Shown here: in pieces, positions 7,922 through 17,195 of the stretch
Layout of the letters: each line of letters starts with the position of its first letter
Numbering within the stretch: position 1 is the first letter of the stretch
From: Candidatus Omnitrophota bacterium
GTDB taxonomy: Bacteria; Omnitrophota; Gorgyraeia; JABMQH01
Length of the DNA stretch: 51,513 nucleotides
Reading direction: 5' to 3'
NCBI GenBank assembly: GCA_028715645.1
Contig: JAQURK010000005.1
Span: 1 to 51,513 of the forward strand
Translations under genes and position numbers: made by a program
The notes under the pieces: model-generated
Told to the model about the DNA's origin: nothing
What the model saw: only the letters and a program-made list of their open reading frames with translations
Databases searched by the model: none

Positions 7922-8304
7922 ATAATGCCTTTTCTTTTAAGAATGTCGTTAATCGCGGCCCTCAGGGTGCCTATCTCCTGCGTCTTTACGATATATTCCT
8001 CGCTGTAGAGCCTTGCGGCCGAGATCTTTGAACCTTCATCTTCCTTCGCGGTAAGCATGGCCACCGTTATTTCCATGGTTTTTTTATCTTTCTTTAATTT
8101 TTCAAGCACCTCAAAACCCGTCATGCCCGGCATTATGATATCCAGCAGTATAATGTCTGGTTTAACTTTCCTGGCAAGCGAGATCCCCTGCTTTCCGTTG
8201 TTCGCTACATAAACAACGAATTCGCCGGTCAATTCCAGGTTAAGCTTTACAAGTTTACAAAAATAAAATTCATCGTCGATTATTAATATTTTTTTCTTAT
8301 CCAT
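7918..8304 (-). CDS. Stand-alone response regulator receiver protein
   Basis: A 128-residue CheY-like receiver with no output domain. The acidic pair (IIDDE, residues 9-12), phospho-acceptor Asp55 (ILLDIIMPG) and conserved Lys107 are present. It overlaps the upstream receiver-kinase gene by 8 bases and is the last gene of the pilus/signalling operon. A probable partner is the histidine kinase just upstream. With no DNA-binding domain, it should act by protein contact, perhaps on the pilus motor. It could also be a phosphorelay intermediate. Confidence 0.88.
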   Translation of the reverse strand: MDKKKILIIDDEFYFCKLVKLNLELTGEFVVYVANNGKQGISLARKVKPDIILLDIIMPGMTGFEVLEKLKKDKKTMEITVAMLTAKEDEGSKISAARLYSEEYIVKTQEIGTLRAAINDILKRKGII

Positions 8305-9583
8305 TAGCTCCCCCTTCTTTTGCTATCTTTAACTTGATTATTATCTTAGTGCCCTTTCCTTCCTCGCTCTCGGCATATATGAATCCCCTATGCAGATCGA
8401 TTATATTCTTGCTGACGGATAATCCAAGACCTATCCCCTTTTGCGGCCCCTTCGTGGTAAAAAAGGGGTCGAATATCTTGCTCATATTTTCCCTGCTAAT
8501 CCCGATACCCGTATCCTCTATCTCTACGATGAGCGCAGTTTCACCCACCTTGAAGTTATCGTTTTTCCTGTTGCCGGCGCCGTTCCCCGGTTCGGTCAAC
8601 AATTTATCATAGCTTCGTATGATGATCTGCCCGCCGTTAGGCATCGCCTGGACAGCGTTAAGCAGGGCGTTTACAAAAACCTGTTCTATCTTATTTTTAT
8701 CGACAAGCACCTTTGGCAGGCCTATTTTTATTTCTTTGGATACCTTTATATTTTTTTCTAATTTGAGCTTGTTTTTTACCAGCGCCAATGAGGTATTTAT
8801 CACCGAGTTAATGTCTTCTTTTTTAAGGTCAAGCTCCGTGACCCTCGAAAAATCATATAGCATGCGTATGATCTTATCCGCCCTTTTTACGCTGTCCTTG
8901 ATGATCTTAAGCGTATCATTTATCGGGTTCCTTCCTTTCTTTTTCGGCAATTTTTCCTCAAGGTAATTAATACCGAGTATTATAATGGCTAGAGGATTGC
9001 GTACCTCGTGCGCGACTCCGCTCGCAAGCTGCCCCAGCGCGCGCATCTTCTCCGCCTGTATAAGCATGTTCTGGGTTTCTCTAAGTTTTTCGTTGGCGTC
9101 CTCAAGTTCTCTGGCCTTCAGCTTCTGGGCTTCTGCCGCCGCGGTCGCCACCGCAAGCTCCCTTTCCTTCTTTTTGTTTTCCTCGATCAGTTTCGCTTTT
9201 TCCGCGACCATTCGGACGATATTCCTTAATTCCTTGGGGCTAAAGGGCTTTATCACGTAATCGCATACGCCTGATTTTATCGCCTCTATGGATGACTCGA
9301 GCGAAGGATAGGCGGTAACGATTATCACGGATGTCCCTTCCAGCCTGTCTGGGACGGCCTTCAATACGTCTGTCCCGCTCATCCCCGGCATCTTCAGGTC
9401 CAGGAGCAGCAGGTTAAATTTCTCTTGTTTTATTCTCTCAACGGCTTCTTCCCCGCACGAGGCGGTCGTTACCCTGTAGCCTTCCTCTGTCAGGATAGTA
9501 TCGTACAGATTTCGTACCTCTGTTTCGTCATCTACCGCCAGGATACTTACATCCTTTACGGAAAACATCTGGTCAGGACACAT
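8297..9583 (-). CDS. Hybrid histidine kinase: N-terminal receiver, coiled coil, HisKA and HATPase
   Basis: A 428-residue soluble protein. Residues 11-130 form a receiver (DDE at 18-20, Asp62 in LLDLKMPG, Lys112), then a long coiled coil at about 128-180, the phospho-accepting His192 in GVAHEVRNPL, and an ATPase domain with the N box, DTGIGI and GIGLGLS motifs. No membrane segment is seen. A receiver at the N-terminus of a kinase suggests a relay controlled by another kinase in the cluster. A later in-frame ATG at codon 6 is equally possible as the start. It lies between two single-domain receivers. Confidence 0.9.
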   Translation of the reverse strand: MCPDQMFSVKDVSILAVDDETEVRNLYDTILTEEGYRVTTASCGEEAVERIKQEKFNLLLLDLKMPGMSGTDVLKAVPDRLEGTSVIIVTAYPSLESSIEAIKSGVCDYVIKPFSPKELRNIVRMVAEKAKLIEENKKKERELAVATAAAEAQKLKARELEDANEKLRETQNMLIQAEKMRALGQLASGVAHEVRNPLAIIILGINYLEEKLPKKKGRNPINDTLKIIKDSVKRADKIIRMLYDFSRVTELDLKKEDINSVINTSLALVKNKLKLEKNIKVSKEIKIGLPKVLVDKNKIEQVFVNALLNAVQAMPNGGQIIIRSYDKLLTEPGNGAGNRKNDNFKVGETALIVEIEDTGIGISRENMSKIFDPFFTTKGPQKGIGLGLSVSKNIIDLHRGFIYAESEEGKGTKIIIKLKIAKEGGANG

Positions 9584-9602
9584 TTATCCTCCATATTTCT
9601 CC

Positions 9603-9989
9603 CTATTTCTTAAGATATTTTTCGACGATATCGTGTATGGTCTCGCTTAATTTACGGGCCTCATAGGGCTTAGCCAGACAGGCCGCCGCTTGAAGCGCAG
9701 GCTCATTTTTCGCGATATCCTCTATCCCGGCGCCCGTGATAAGGATGACCGGTATATGCTTGGTGCTCGGTTTTTCCTTCAATCTTTTACAGACCTCGAA
9801 ACCGTGCATCTTCGGCATAATAATATCAAGTATAATTATGTCCGGGGACTCCGACTCTGCCTTTTTCAAGCCCTCAAGCCCGTCATTTGCGCTGACCACC
9901 TCGTAGCCGTAAAATTCCAGCCTCTCCCTGAGCGCGTCAACTATAGAAGGTTCATCGTCTATTACCAAAATCTTTATTTTGTCGGTCAT
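9603..9989 (-). CDS. Stand-alone response regulator receiver protein
   Basis: A 128-residue CheY-like receiver. DDE at 11-13, Asp55 in IILDIIMPK and Lys107 in CLAKP are conserved; there is no output domain. It starts two bases after the stop of the pilP-like gene (TAAAATG), indicating translational coupling to the pilus genes, and precedes the hybrid kinase. It is paralogous to the receiver at 7918-8304 and may be the PilG/PilH-like output of this cluster, although no CheA-type kinase is present in the window. Confidence 0.88.
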   Translation of the reverse strand: MTDKIKILVIDDEPSIVDALRERLEFYGYEVVSANDGLEGLKKAESESPDIIILDIIMPKMHGFEVCKRLKEKPSTKHIPVILITGAGIEDIAKNEPALQAAACLAKPYEARKLSETIHDIVEKYLKK

Positions 9990-9990
9990 T

Positions 9991-10500
9991 TTAGTTAGCG
10001 CCTCCCGTCTCTAATGCCCTCGTGTCTTTTTTCAGGCCAAACGCAAATTTCAGGATAAACCTATCCGAACCTCTGGCCAGTATTACCTCATCCTGCATGA
10101 TCTTTACCACCTTGAAACCCGCTATCTGTTCTCCTTCCGCAATCGCCCGGTCGTTGATCAATGCCACAGGCCTTTCCTCTTCCCATATGATACCCGAAAG
10201 GACAAGATCGGAAGAGCCAAGCCTGGCCGCCGGCTGTCTCTGTCTCGCGAAAGGGTCGTGCAAGGAAGAAATGTTTACCGGCGCATCCTGAGAACTTACC
10301 TGTTCAAGCAGCCTGTCAAACCCTGACGTTTCCTGCCGCGCCGGCTGGCGCGTTGTTTTCGGCGCCGCCGCCGTCGGTTTTACGGCGGTTTTCACCGTCT
10401 TCTTTTTTGGCGCCGCGGGCTTGGGGAGATAAATAAGGATGGAGGTGATAATCACAGCCACCATTATTGCGCCTATAATGATTTCTCTTTTTTTCATCAT
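9991..10500 (-). CDS. PilP/GspC-like inner-membrane pilus or secretion protein
   Basis: A 169-residue protein with one membrane segment (about 7-25) and a proline/lysine/alanine-rich linker (26-58). A DPF motif follows at 82-84, then a beta-rich HR/PilP domain with LSGIIWEEERPVALINDRAIAEGE. Proteins of this type link the PilM-N-O inner-membrane platform to the secretin. It sits directly after the pilO-like gene, the canonical order. The cognate secretin (PilQ/GspD) is not in the window. PilP and GspC cannot be separated from sequence alone. Confidence 0.75.
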   Translation of the reverse strand: MMKKREIIIGAIMVAVIITSILIYLPKPAAPKKKTVKTAVKPTAAAPKTTRQPARQETSGFDRLLEQVSSQDAPVNISSLHDPFARQRQPAARLGSSDLVLSGIIWEEERPVALINDRAIAEGEQIAGFKVVKIMQDEVILARGSDRFILKFAFGLKKDTRALETGGAN

Positions 10501-10505
10501 TTAAG

Positions 10506-11081
10506 TCACTTAACCGCCTCGTCTGCCGCAAAAACGGCTGAAGCCGTCATCCTTATGTCCAATTTTGGCAAAATATTCTCATCCCTGTTTATCGAGAGGC
10601 CGGTAACGACCCAGGCAACAGGGGATGCCTTAAGGTTGGACAAAAAGGTTATAAGTTCCGCGTAAGTGCACTGGAAACTTGTGTCAACGGGCAAGACCTT
10701 GTATTTTCCTTTCGTCTCGGCCGCTTTCGATTTGACAGAGGCGAGCTCTATCTTTGATAAGGAGGCGGCATTCACCATCTCTTGTGTTATTAACAGGGTA
10801 TTCTCGATATGCATCGCCTTATCCCTGGTTTGTCTTACAAGCTGCTGGATCGCTGTGAGGTCATTTCTCTTCCTGTCCAATTGTTCACGCAGGGAGGCTT
10901 TTTGTTTTTCTATGTCAGCCTCGGATATCGCCATATTTTTTTTCCTCATCAACCTTATATCTTTTTTTAATTCGCCGGCTGACCTTAGCTTCGGGTAAAA
11001 ATCAAATACCGAAACAAGGATCACGCCGAGAATTATTCCGGCGCATTCCAATCTGAGTATATTTCTTACTCGCTGTTCCAT
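10506..11081 (-). CDS. PilO-like alignment-complex protein
   Basis: A 191-residue protein with one N-terminal membrane segment (about 12-30), a coiled coil (about 35-90) and a small C-terminal alpha/beta domain. Synteny is decisive: pilM, pilN, this gene and pilP follow each other as in type IV pilus operons. PilN and PilO heterodimerise in the periplasm and position PilP and the secretin. Sequence conservation in this family is low, so the call rests on size, topology and position. Confidence 0.75.
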   Translation of the reverse strand: MEQRVRNILRLECAGIILGVILVSVFDFYPKLRSAGELKKDIRLMRKKNMAISEADIEKQKASLREQLDRKRNDLTAIQQLVRQTRDKAMHIENTLLITQEMVNAASLSKIELASVKSKAAETKGKYKVLPVDTSFQCTYAELITFLSNLKASPVAWVVTGLSINRDENILPKLDIRMTASAVFAADEAVK

Positions 11082-11091
11082 TGGTTATGTC

Positions 11092-11646
11092 TTATTTAAA
11101 TTCGCAATTGATGGCGAAATTTATCTCTTCCCCGTCGGCGGATTCCTGTTTCTCCATTGATGCGAGGTCTATCTTCTTAAAAGACGCCATCTTTTTCAGT
11201 TCCAGCATGAATTCACTTACCAGCTCCGTGTTAAACGCCCTGCCGGTGATCCTAAGGCCTTCTTTCTGCGGATCGACGGCGAGCGCCGTAAACCACACCC
11301 TTCCGTATGCCGCGTCGCTTATGGATTTTAAGAGTGGCGCGGACGCGAGGTGTTTGGCCATTATATCTATAAGCGCCTTATTTTCGCTTGCGTACCTGGC
11401 CTTCTCTTTCTCGATGGCAACCGCCTCTTTTTGCAGTTGTCCAAGGCCCGGGTATCCCTTAACGGCGTTTAATTGCTTTAAAGTTTTTTTAAGCGCCGTC
11501 ACCCTGTGGACCAATGAAAAATGAACGAGGGTCATTGCCAGAAATATCAGGCCGATGCCGACGATGATGACGTTTTTGTTAATCCTCCCGATTTCCGTAT
11601 GTTTTACCTCTTCCGGCAGTAAATTAATCTGTCGCATAGTTGTCAT
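11092..11646 (-). CDS. PilN-like alignment-complex protein
   Basis: A 184-residue bitopic protein. The short cytoplasmic N-terminus contains the INLLPEE motif (residues 7-13), the segment of PilN that binds PilM. It is followed by one membrane helix (about 24-45), a coiled coil and a periplasmic ferredoxin-like domain. The start overlaps the end of pilM by four bases (ATGA). The INLLP motif makes this call firmer than that of the following pilO-like gene. Confidence 0.87.
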   Translation of the reverse strand: MTTMRQINLLPEEVKHTEIGRINKNVIIVGIGLIFLAMTLVHFSLVHRVTALKKTLKQLNAVKGYPGLGQLQKEAVAIEKEKARYASENKALIDIMAKHLASAPLLKSISDAAYGRVWFTALAVDPQKEGLRITGRAFNTELVSEFMLELKKMASFKKIDLASMEKQESADGEEINFAINCEFK

Positions 11647-12572
11647 GAAAGGGCCGCTCCAAGGGCCGCCATAAGGCAGTGGCCGGCCGGGTCAACGAGC
11701 CCCATCCTTTTAAACGGGTCGCCGATCTCAACGGGCAAGCCTGTTTCCTGGCCAAGGTATTTTTCCAAACCGTCCGACCGGGCGCCGCCGCCGCAAAGGA
11801 TGATCCTGTCGACCTTCCGGATAAATAATTCGGCCTCGCAGTAGGCCAGTGAGCGGTTTATTTCCTTCGCCAGTTCCATAAAAAAAGGCGCAACGGGCGG
11901 CTTTAATTCGATAGTCCTCACAAATTCCAGCGATTCCCCTTTAAGGACAATGATGGATGTTACCTTTGCGCCGACGTCAATAATAGTGGTAGCGGCATCC
12001 GCATTAGGCGCATAATTGCTAAGATACGCCCTGGCCGCGGCAAAGGGGCATATATCAAGGATGACCGGCACAAGTCCGGCAGAGGAAATAACGCGTAAAT
12101 ATTTTTTTACCGTAATTTTTTTCGCGGCGACTATTATTATATCCATCTGGTCCAGGCCTTCCTTTAGCGACGAACCCAGCGTCTGAAATTCCACTATCGC
12201 ATCATCTATAGGAAAAGAGATATATTTCTCGGCCTGCCATTTAACCGCTTTAATGAGCTCTTCCTTTGCCACTTTTGGAACACTGATATGCCTCAAATAG
12301 ATTTCCGGGTCTGACACGGCTACCCTTACCTCTTTGCCTTTAATCCTTTTTTCCTTCCAAAGCGCCCGCAGGGCCGAGGCTATTATTTCTTCAGAGCGCC
12401 CGCTCGTATGATCATTTGGAAATTGTTTATAGCCATGGTTAATTACCTTTGGACCTTCCTTGAGCTGGACAAACTTAACGGAATCGGCGCCTATGTCGAG
12501 GCCTATCTTTACCTTTTCTTCGAATAGCTTATCAAAAAAATTAAGTTTATCTAAGATATCGAACGTTTTCAT
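11643..12572 (-). CDS. pilM: Type IV pilus assembly protein PilM
   Basis: A 309-residue actin-like ATPase of the FtsA/PilM family. The phosphate-1 motif GLDIGADSVKFVQL (24-37), a second nucleotide motif around TTIIDVGAKVTSI and the LCGGGARSDG adenosine motif are recognisable. In type IV pili PilM is cytoplasmic and holds the N-terminus of PilN. It is coupled by overlap to pilN downstream and to the FHA-histidine kinase gene upstream. GspL of type II systems is related but normally fused to a membrane segment, which is absent here. Confidence 0.88.
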   Translation of the reverse strand: MKTFDILDKLNFFDKLFEEKVKIGLDIGADSVKFVQLKEGPKVINHGYKQFPNDHTSGRSEEIIASALRALWKEKRIKGKEVRVAVSDPEIYLRHISVPKVAKEELIKAVKWQAEKYISFPIDDAIVEFQTLGSSLKEGLDQMDIIIVAAKKITVKKYLRVISSAGLVPVILDICPFAAARAYLSNYAPNADAATTIIDVGAKVTSIIVLKGESLEFVRTIELKPPVAPFFMELAKEINRSLAYCEAELFIRKVDRIILCGGGARSDGLEKYLGQETGLPVEIGDPFKRMGLVDPAGHCLMAALGAALS

Positions 12573-14269
12573 TTTAACTTGGCTTGAACCGGCAATCTAA
12601 TAAAGAAGGTCGTACCTTTACCCACTTCGCTTTCTACATCTATTGTGCCCTTGTGGCGCTCTACTATCTCAAGACTTATGGAAAGACCAAGCCCTGTCCC
12701 TTTGCCTTCGGGCTTGGTCGTATATAACGGTTTAAATACGGTTTCAAGTTTGTCCTTGGGGATCCCGCAGCCTGTGTCCTCGAATTTTATCTCAACCCAT
12801 TTGTTATCGATATTTGAAGTGGTTATGGTCAATTGGCCTCCCGTTAATTCCATGGCGTCCTTCGCGTTTATGATCATATTTAAAAATACCTGCTGGATCT
12901 GGTCTTTGTCGACGGTTATCCTCGGCAGGCCCGCGGCGGAATTCTTTACCATGTTTATGTTGGCCTTTCTCATGTGATATTGAGAGATGATAAGCGCCGA
13001 CTCGAGTATCTCGTTTATATCCGCGGGGGCCATTTCGGAATTGCCGCGCCTGGCGAATTGAAGGAGATTCTGGGTAACGCGCCTGCAGCGATTCACCTCG
13101 TTTACCGCTATCTTTAAAAAGTCGGCGCATTTTTTTATGTCGTCCGCGGATGTCCTGCCGCTCGTCAATCTCTCATAAGAAAGTTCGACATAACTTATAA
13201 TGCTTGTGAGGGGATTGTTAATCTCGTGCGCGATCCCGCTTGAGAATTTTCCGAGCGCGGAGAGTTTTTCCGCCTCTATCAACTGGGCCTGGCGTTCCTT
13301 TAGCTCAAGGTTTGCCCTTTTTAAGTCGTCAAAGAGCTTGGCGTTTTCAATCACCATGGCCGCCTGGTTGGATATCGCGGCCAGGAGCTCAAGGTCGGCC
13401 CTTACGAAACCCAGCGCCGTAACCTTGCTGTCAACATACATGATACCTAATATCTTTTCCTTTGTCTTGACCGGTACACAGATCGCGGAATGTATACCGG
13501 CAAGTATCACGCTTTCCGCTTTCTTAAATCTTGTCTCGCCCGCGACATTCGAAATGAGAACCGATTCCCCCGTGTTTAACACATGAGCCGTGATAGTCTT
13601 TGAAACCGTCATTGCCGTGTCTTTGCCCGCACCATTTCTATTCATCGCGGTCTGGGGAATAAGGCCCTTGGTATCCTCGTCTATCAACATTACGCAGCCC
13701 CTGTCAGCGTCCATGACCTCCAGAACAAGTTCCAGGATATTATCAAGGACCTTGGACATTTCGGTGATAGCGCCGAGATTATAATTAATTCGGTAGAGGA
13801 TCATTAACCTCTGATAGGCCTCCTGCAGGGCCTTTATATCAGGCCTGCTTAAGTCAACGTCCAGGGATCTTACATCACCCGGCGAAAGCGCCATTTTCAT
13901 GGTCAGGTCTTCGGCGGTTTTTTCTTCCTGAACCACCTTTAAAGAGCGGCCGCTGACCTTTCCTATCAGGTCCTCCCGCGCGGAAAGAGACAAAAATGCT
14001 ATTGTAGCAGCGCCTATCAGTATTTCATCGCCATAATTGAGCGTCTTTCTTGTTACCGGCGAGTTGTTGATCATTGTCCCGTTTGTGCTTTCAAGGTCCT
14101 CGAGCACATATTCCTCGCCCTGATGAATTATTCGCGCATGGAAACGGGAAACCCTCCTGTCAGGCAGGACTATGGTGTTTGAGGGGCCGCGGCCAAGCGA
14201 TACCTCCTTATCATCCAGGCGGTAGACCAGTCCTTTTTTCTCCCCTGTCCTTATGACAAGCTTCGGCAT
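12569..14269 (-). CDS. FHA-GAF histidine kinase
   Basis: A 566-residue soluble kinase. FHA domain at 1-95 with GRG (26-28), SRFHA (41-45) and STNG (61-64), which bind phosphothreonine. GAF domain at about 155-313. Phospho-accepting His348 in GIAHEINNPL, then the ATPase domain with DTGCGIP and GTGLGLS motifs. The gene overlaps pilM by four bases and lies two bases after the Ser/Thr kinase gene. The obvious reading is that the neighbouring Ser/Thr kinase makes the phosphothreonine that the FHA domain reads, joining the two phosphorylation systems. That link is inference. FHA-GAF-HisKA proteins are known, but linkage within a pilus operon is unusual. Confidence 0.9.
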   Translation of the reverse strand: MPKLVIRTGEKKGLVYRLDDKEVSLGRGPSNTIVLPDRRVSRFHARIIHQGEEYVLEDLESTNGTMINNSPVTRKTLNYGDEILIGAATIAFLSLSAREDLIGKVSGRSLKVVQEEKTAEDLTMKMALSPGDVRSLDVDLSRPDIKALQEAYQRLMILYRINYNLGAITEMSKVLDNILELVLEVMDADRGCVMLIDEDTKGLIPQTAMNRNGAGKDTAMTVSKTITAHVLNTGESVLISNVAGETRFKKAESVILAGIHSAICVPVKTKEKILGIMYVDSKVTALGFVRADLELLAAISNQAAMVIENAKLFDDLKRANLELKERQAQLIEAEKLSALGKFSSGIAHEINNPLTSIISYVELSYERLTSGRTSADDIKKCADFLKIAVNEVNRCRRVTQNLLQFARRGNSEMAPADINEILESALIISQYHMRKANINMVKNSAAGLPRITVDKDQIQQVFLNMIINAKDAMELTGGQLTITTSNIDNKWVEIKFEDTGCGIPKDKLETVFKPLYTTKPEGKGTGLGLSISLEIVERHKGTIDVESEVGKGTTFFIRLPVQAKLK

Positions 14270-14271
14270 CT

Positions 14272-15552
14272 CTACCTTAACCTTTCAATATTCTGCCTCG
14301 CCATCTCCGCTTGAGAAGGCGAAGGTTTATATCTTAATAAGTCCTTCCAGGCTTCCAGCGCCCTGCGTAAATCGCCTGCCGCCTCGTATGCCGCGGCAAG
14401 GTCCTGATAATAAAGAGGGTAATCCGCCCTTAAGGCTATCGCCTTTCTATATTCGGCAATAGCCATATCGGCAAGGCCGCCCTGATAAAATTCAAGCCCG
14501 CGGCTGTGGTAATTATCCGCCAGCTCAAGCTTCTTTAAAGACTCCTCGGTTTTTTCAATCAGGCCTTTCTCGGGCTTTAACCTGAACTTAAAATCTTTCC
14601 CGACTTCCGGCAAAAATAAAAGACCGAGGGCTATGATTATAAAAGCCGGCGCAAGTATAAAGAATATTTTTTTACTTCGTGAGAGTGCTGTTTTTTTTAC
14701 ATCGTCTTTAACAAGATTGGCGGTCATTGGTCTTGCCTTCGGCTGAAGGCCCCTGAATCTTTCTATATCGTCCAGCATATCCTGTACGTGCTGATACCTC
14801 TGTGAGACATCCTTTGCCAGGGCCTTAAAGGTTATCATTTCGAGTTCAGGCGGTATAGCCTTCCCCCTCATGGGGGGCGGAAGCTCATATTTATGCTTCA
14901 TTAATACCGCCTGGTAGGTATCCGCCTTGAAAGGAGGGTTGCCGGTCAAAATTTCATACATGGTGATCCCAAGGGAATATATGTCGCTTCTTGAATCTAT
15001 CTCTCCGTCGGAGATCTGTTCGGGCGACATATATTCCGCCGTCCCTACTACAGAGCCTTCTGTCGTTACCCGCGTGATTTCCGGTATCTGCACAAGGCCG
15101 AAATCCATTACCTTGGCCCTGCCTTCCTTATCAACCATGATATTGCCTGACTTTATATCGCGATGGATCATCCCCTTGCCGTGGGCATATGCCAGGGCCT
15201 GGCCGACCTGAAGAATTATATCCATTGCCTCATTTGCGGCAAGCGGCCCTGACTGCTTCACTATCGACTTGAGTGTTCTTCCATCGATAAATTCCATGGC
15301 AAAATAATGGTTGCCCTTTGTTATCCCAAAATCAAATACCTTTATGATGTTGGGGTGCTCAAGCCTTGCCATGCACTGGGCCTCTCGGTAAAATCGTTCA
15401 ACCGCGGAGGCATCTATCATGGACGGCAGAAGGACCTTAAGGGCAACTGTTTTTTGGGTTGCGGATTCAAGGGCCTTGTACACAATGGCCATCCCGCCCT
15501 TGCCTATCTCCCTGAGGATTTTGTATTTACCGATAAATTTTTCCTGTTCCAT
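14272..15552 (-). CDS. Membrane Ser/Thr protein kinase with C-terminal TPR domain
   Basis: A 426-residue PknB-type kinase. Kinase domain at about 10-267 with the glycine loop GKGGMAIV, Lys39 in VALKV, HRDIKSGN with Asp132, DFG at 150-152 and SPE at 176-178, all intact. A single membrane helix follows at about 296-314, and a TPR region at 342-426 that would be periplasmic. It sits immediately upstream of the FHA-histidine kinase gene and downstream of a PilX-like minor pilin gene. By topology the TPR region could sense pilus components or envelope proteins. Confidence 0.92.
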   Translation of the reverse strand: MEQEKFIGKYKILREIGKGGMAIVYKALESATQKTVALKVLLPSMIDASAVERFYREAQCMARLEHPNIIKVFDFGITKGNHYFAMEFIDGRTLKSIVKQSGPLAANEAMDIILQVGQALAYAHGKGMIHRDIKSGNIMVDKEGRAKVMDFGLVQIPEITRVTTEGSVVGTAEYMSPEQISDGEIDSRSDIYSLGITMYEILTGNPPFKADTYQAVLMKHKYELPPPMRGKAIPPELEMITFKALAKDVSQRYQHVQDMLDDIERFRGLQPKARPMTANLVKDDVKKTALSRSKKIFFILAPAFIIIALGLLFLPEVGKDFKFRLKPEKGLIEKTEESLKKLELADNYHSRGLEFYQGGLADMAIAEYRKAIALRADYPLYYQDLAAAYEAAGDLRRALEAWKDLLRYKPSPSQAEMARQNIERLR

Positions 15553-15555
15553 TTT

Positions 15556-16647
15556 TTAAGTGCCCGGATAGCCCTTCCAGGAGACGACCCTTACCGTACA
15601 ACTGTCCTTGCCGTCATTTACATTATATGTAAAATCCGGCGGCTGTAACTTTAAGTCGTAATATACATTTAAATCAGTGCCGTTTAAAACGCTAAGGTTT
15701 TTGCCGACTATAAGACTCCCGTTAACTGTAACCTTGTTTACGCCGTCCAAATTAATGGCGCCGCCTTGAGAAAAAACAAGGCCGTTTATGGTTGAATTCG
15801 ACATGCCTGTCATGGATATTCCCTCGGCGGCAATGACCGCGGGATAACCCTCGACCGGATTGCCCCCTTCCGCCGATATGGTAACATTTGAGGCGTTGTC
15901 CATCGTAACCGTGCCCTCCGCGACCAGTGTCCCGTTGAGCTTTACATCGCTTTTGATTACGGCGTCGCCCCTTACGTAATATATACCTGTATATGTCCCG
16001 GGCTCAAAGGTATAGGTAAAGGCCCCACCTTGTCCTCCACCGTCTTTTTTCCCTTTTGAGCCGCCTTTTTTCAGGTCATAATCGGCAATCTGCTTATAGG
16101 CGTTAAAATCCACCGATATCTCAGGAAGGCCCTCAAACTCCGAAATAGACCTTGCATCCGCCATATTCATGTTGCCCTTGTAAAAATTCCCTTCCAGGAT
16201 CAGGAGCCCCGTAAGGTTCCCGCTCGAGCCTGTAAAATTGCCGTCTCCTGAACCCAGGCCGCTTATCCCCAATTGTCCGGAAAAGCTTGCTGGGCTTAAT
16301 AGTATAAGTTCCGTCCTCATGGTCCTTGACGCCTGGCCGCATTGTCCTTGGGAGGTAACTTCAACTAACTGGCCTTTTCCCCCGCTTAAGGTAACGTTGT
16401 ACTCGCCGCCGCCAAAGGCAGTCGGCGCCGTATCCTGGGAAAATGCAGCGTCGTTAAAAATCTTGTCGATGGTCTCATTAAGGCCCGCCTCCGCGATGTA
16501 AAAGGCCTTGAGGGCGTCCCTTTGATTACTTGTAATTTCCGTTTGAGACCGCGAAATGATGACATACCCTGTCCCGAGCGAAAAGAGAACGAACATCAAT
16601 ATAAGCGCCGTTATAAAGGCCACTGCCGAGTTATTCTTTCTTTTCAT
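15556..16647 (-). CDS. PilX-like minor pilin with beta-helical polymer-forming region
   Basis: A 363-residue protein. The N-terminus has a hydrophobic helix (about 9-31), then SQTEITSNQRDALKAFYIAEAGL, the hallmark of PilX N-terminal domains (and of GspK). No FTLIE-type consensus with Glu at +5 is present, as in GspK/PilX. The rest is a repetitive beta-rich region with short turns, for example GTLVAEGTVTMDNASNVTI and INLDGVNKVTVNGSLIVG. This resembles bactofilin-like or right-handed beta-helical folds and is unusual for a tip pilin. It lies between minor pilin genes and the Ser/Thr kinase gene. Confidence 0.75.
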   Translation of the reverse strand: MKRKNNSAVAFITALILMFVLFSLGTGYVIISRSQTEITSNQRDALKAFYIAEAGLNETIDKIFNDAAFSQDTAPTAFGGGEYNVTLSGGKGQLVEVTSQGQCGQASRTMRTELILLSPASFSGQLGISGLGSGDGNFTGSSGNLTGLLILEGNFYKGNMNMADARSISEFEGLPEISVDFNAYKQIADYDLKKGGSKGKKDGGGQGGAFTYTFEPGTYTGIYYVRGDAVIKSDVKLNGTLVAEGTVTMDNASNVTISAEGGNPVEGYPAVIAAEGISMTGMSNSTINGLVFSQGGAINLDGVNKVTVNGSLIVGKNLSVLNGTDLNVYYDLKLQPPDFTYNVNDGKDSCTVRVVSWKGYPGT

Positions 16648-16665
16648 TTTTTCTTTATCCTCTTT

Positions 16666-17187
16666 TCAAGGGTTATAAGTGCGCATATTTGCGCATGACG
16701 TAAGCGTAAATGATTCTTTCCCGTCTGACATTACGAGGTTGACCTCGGTGAAGGCCGCCTGGGCAGCCTGCGCGACGGCCTGGCCGTTTGAATCCCGAAG
16801 CGTAATCCTGAAGCTTTCGATCCAATCGGCTATCACAGGAGGGTCTTTTTGGTCATCGACCTGCCTGTAAAGGTTTGAACCTGATTTATAATATTTTATG
16901 ACCTCTACAGAATCATCCTCGTTTTCAAGATACCTTGTTTTAAACTCAAGCACATCATCAGTGAAGGTTGTAATGGAAACGGCGTACCGGAGGTCTGAGG
17001 TGATCCGTTCCATCGCTACTCTTCCGTTCTGGATCAATTCGTTTCTCTTCCCGCTCAGTTCCCAATTTTTTAACGAGATACCAAGGATATTTGTCAAAGC
17101 AAGCAGGATGACCGAAATAAGCGCGAGCGCGAGGGAAACCTCTATTAACGTAATTCCGTTCCTGGTTTTCAGGCCTTTGATATTCAT
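16666..17187 (-). CDS. Prepilin-type protein, PilW/GspJ-like
   Basis: A 173-residue minor pilin. Prepilin-peptidase site RNG/ITLIEV with cleavage after Gly11 and Glu at mature position 5, followed by about 20 hydrophobic residues. The region WELSGKRNELIQNGRVAMERITSDLR is typical of PilW/GspJ. The order of minor pilin genes in this operon (GspG-like, GspH-like fusion, GspI-like, GspJ-like, PilX/GspK-like) is the classic type II secretion tip order, so it probably acts in a tip complex that starts pilus or pseudopilus assembly. Confidence 0.82.
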   Translation of the reverse strand: MNIKGLKTRNGITLIEVSLALALISVILLALTNILGISLKNWELSGKRNELIQNGRVAMERITSDLRYAVSITTFTDDVLEFKTRYLENEDDSVEVIKYYKSGSNLYRQVDDQKDPPVIADWIESFRITLRDSNGQAVAQAAQAAFTEVNLVMSDGKESFTLTSCANMRTYNP

Positions 17188-17195
17188 AAATCACC

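Noticed and set aside
12569..15552. Chemosensory (Chp/Pil-Chp) system within the pilus operon
   Set aside because: The kinases are classical HisKA-type; there is no CheA Hpt/P1 domain, CheW or methyl-accepting protein.
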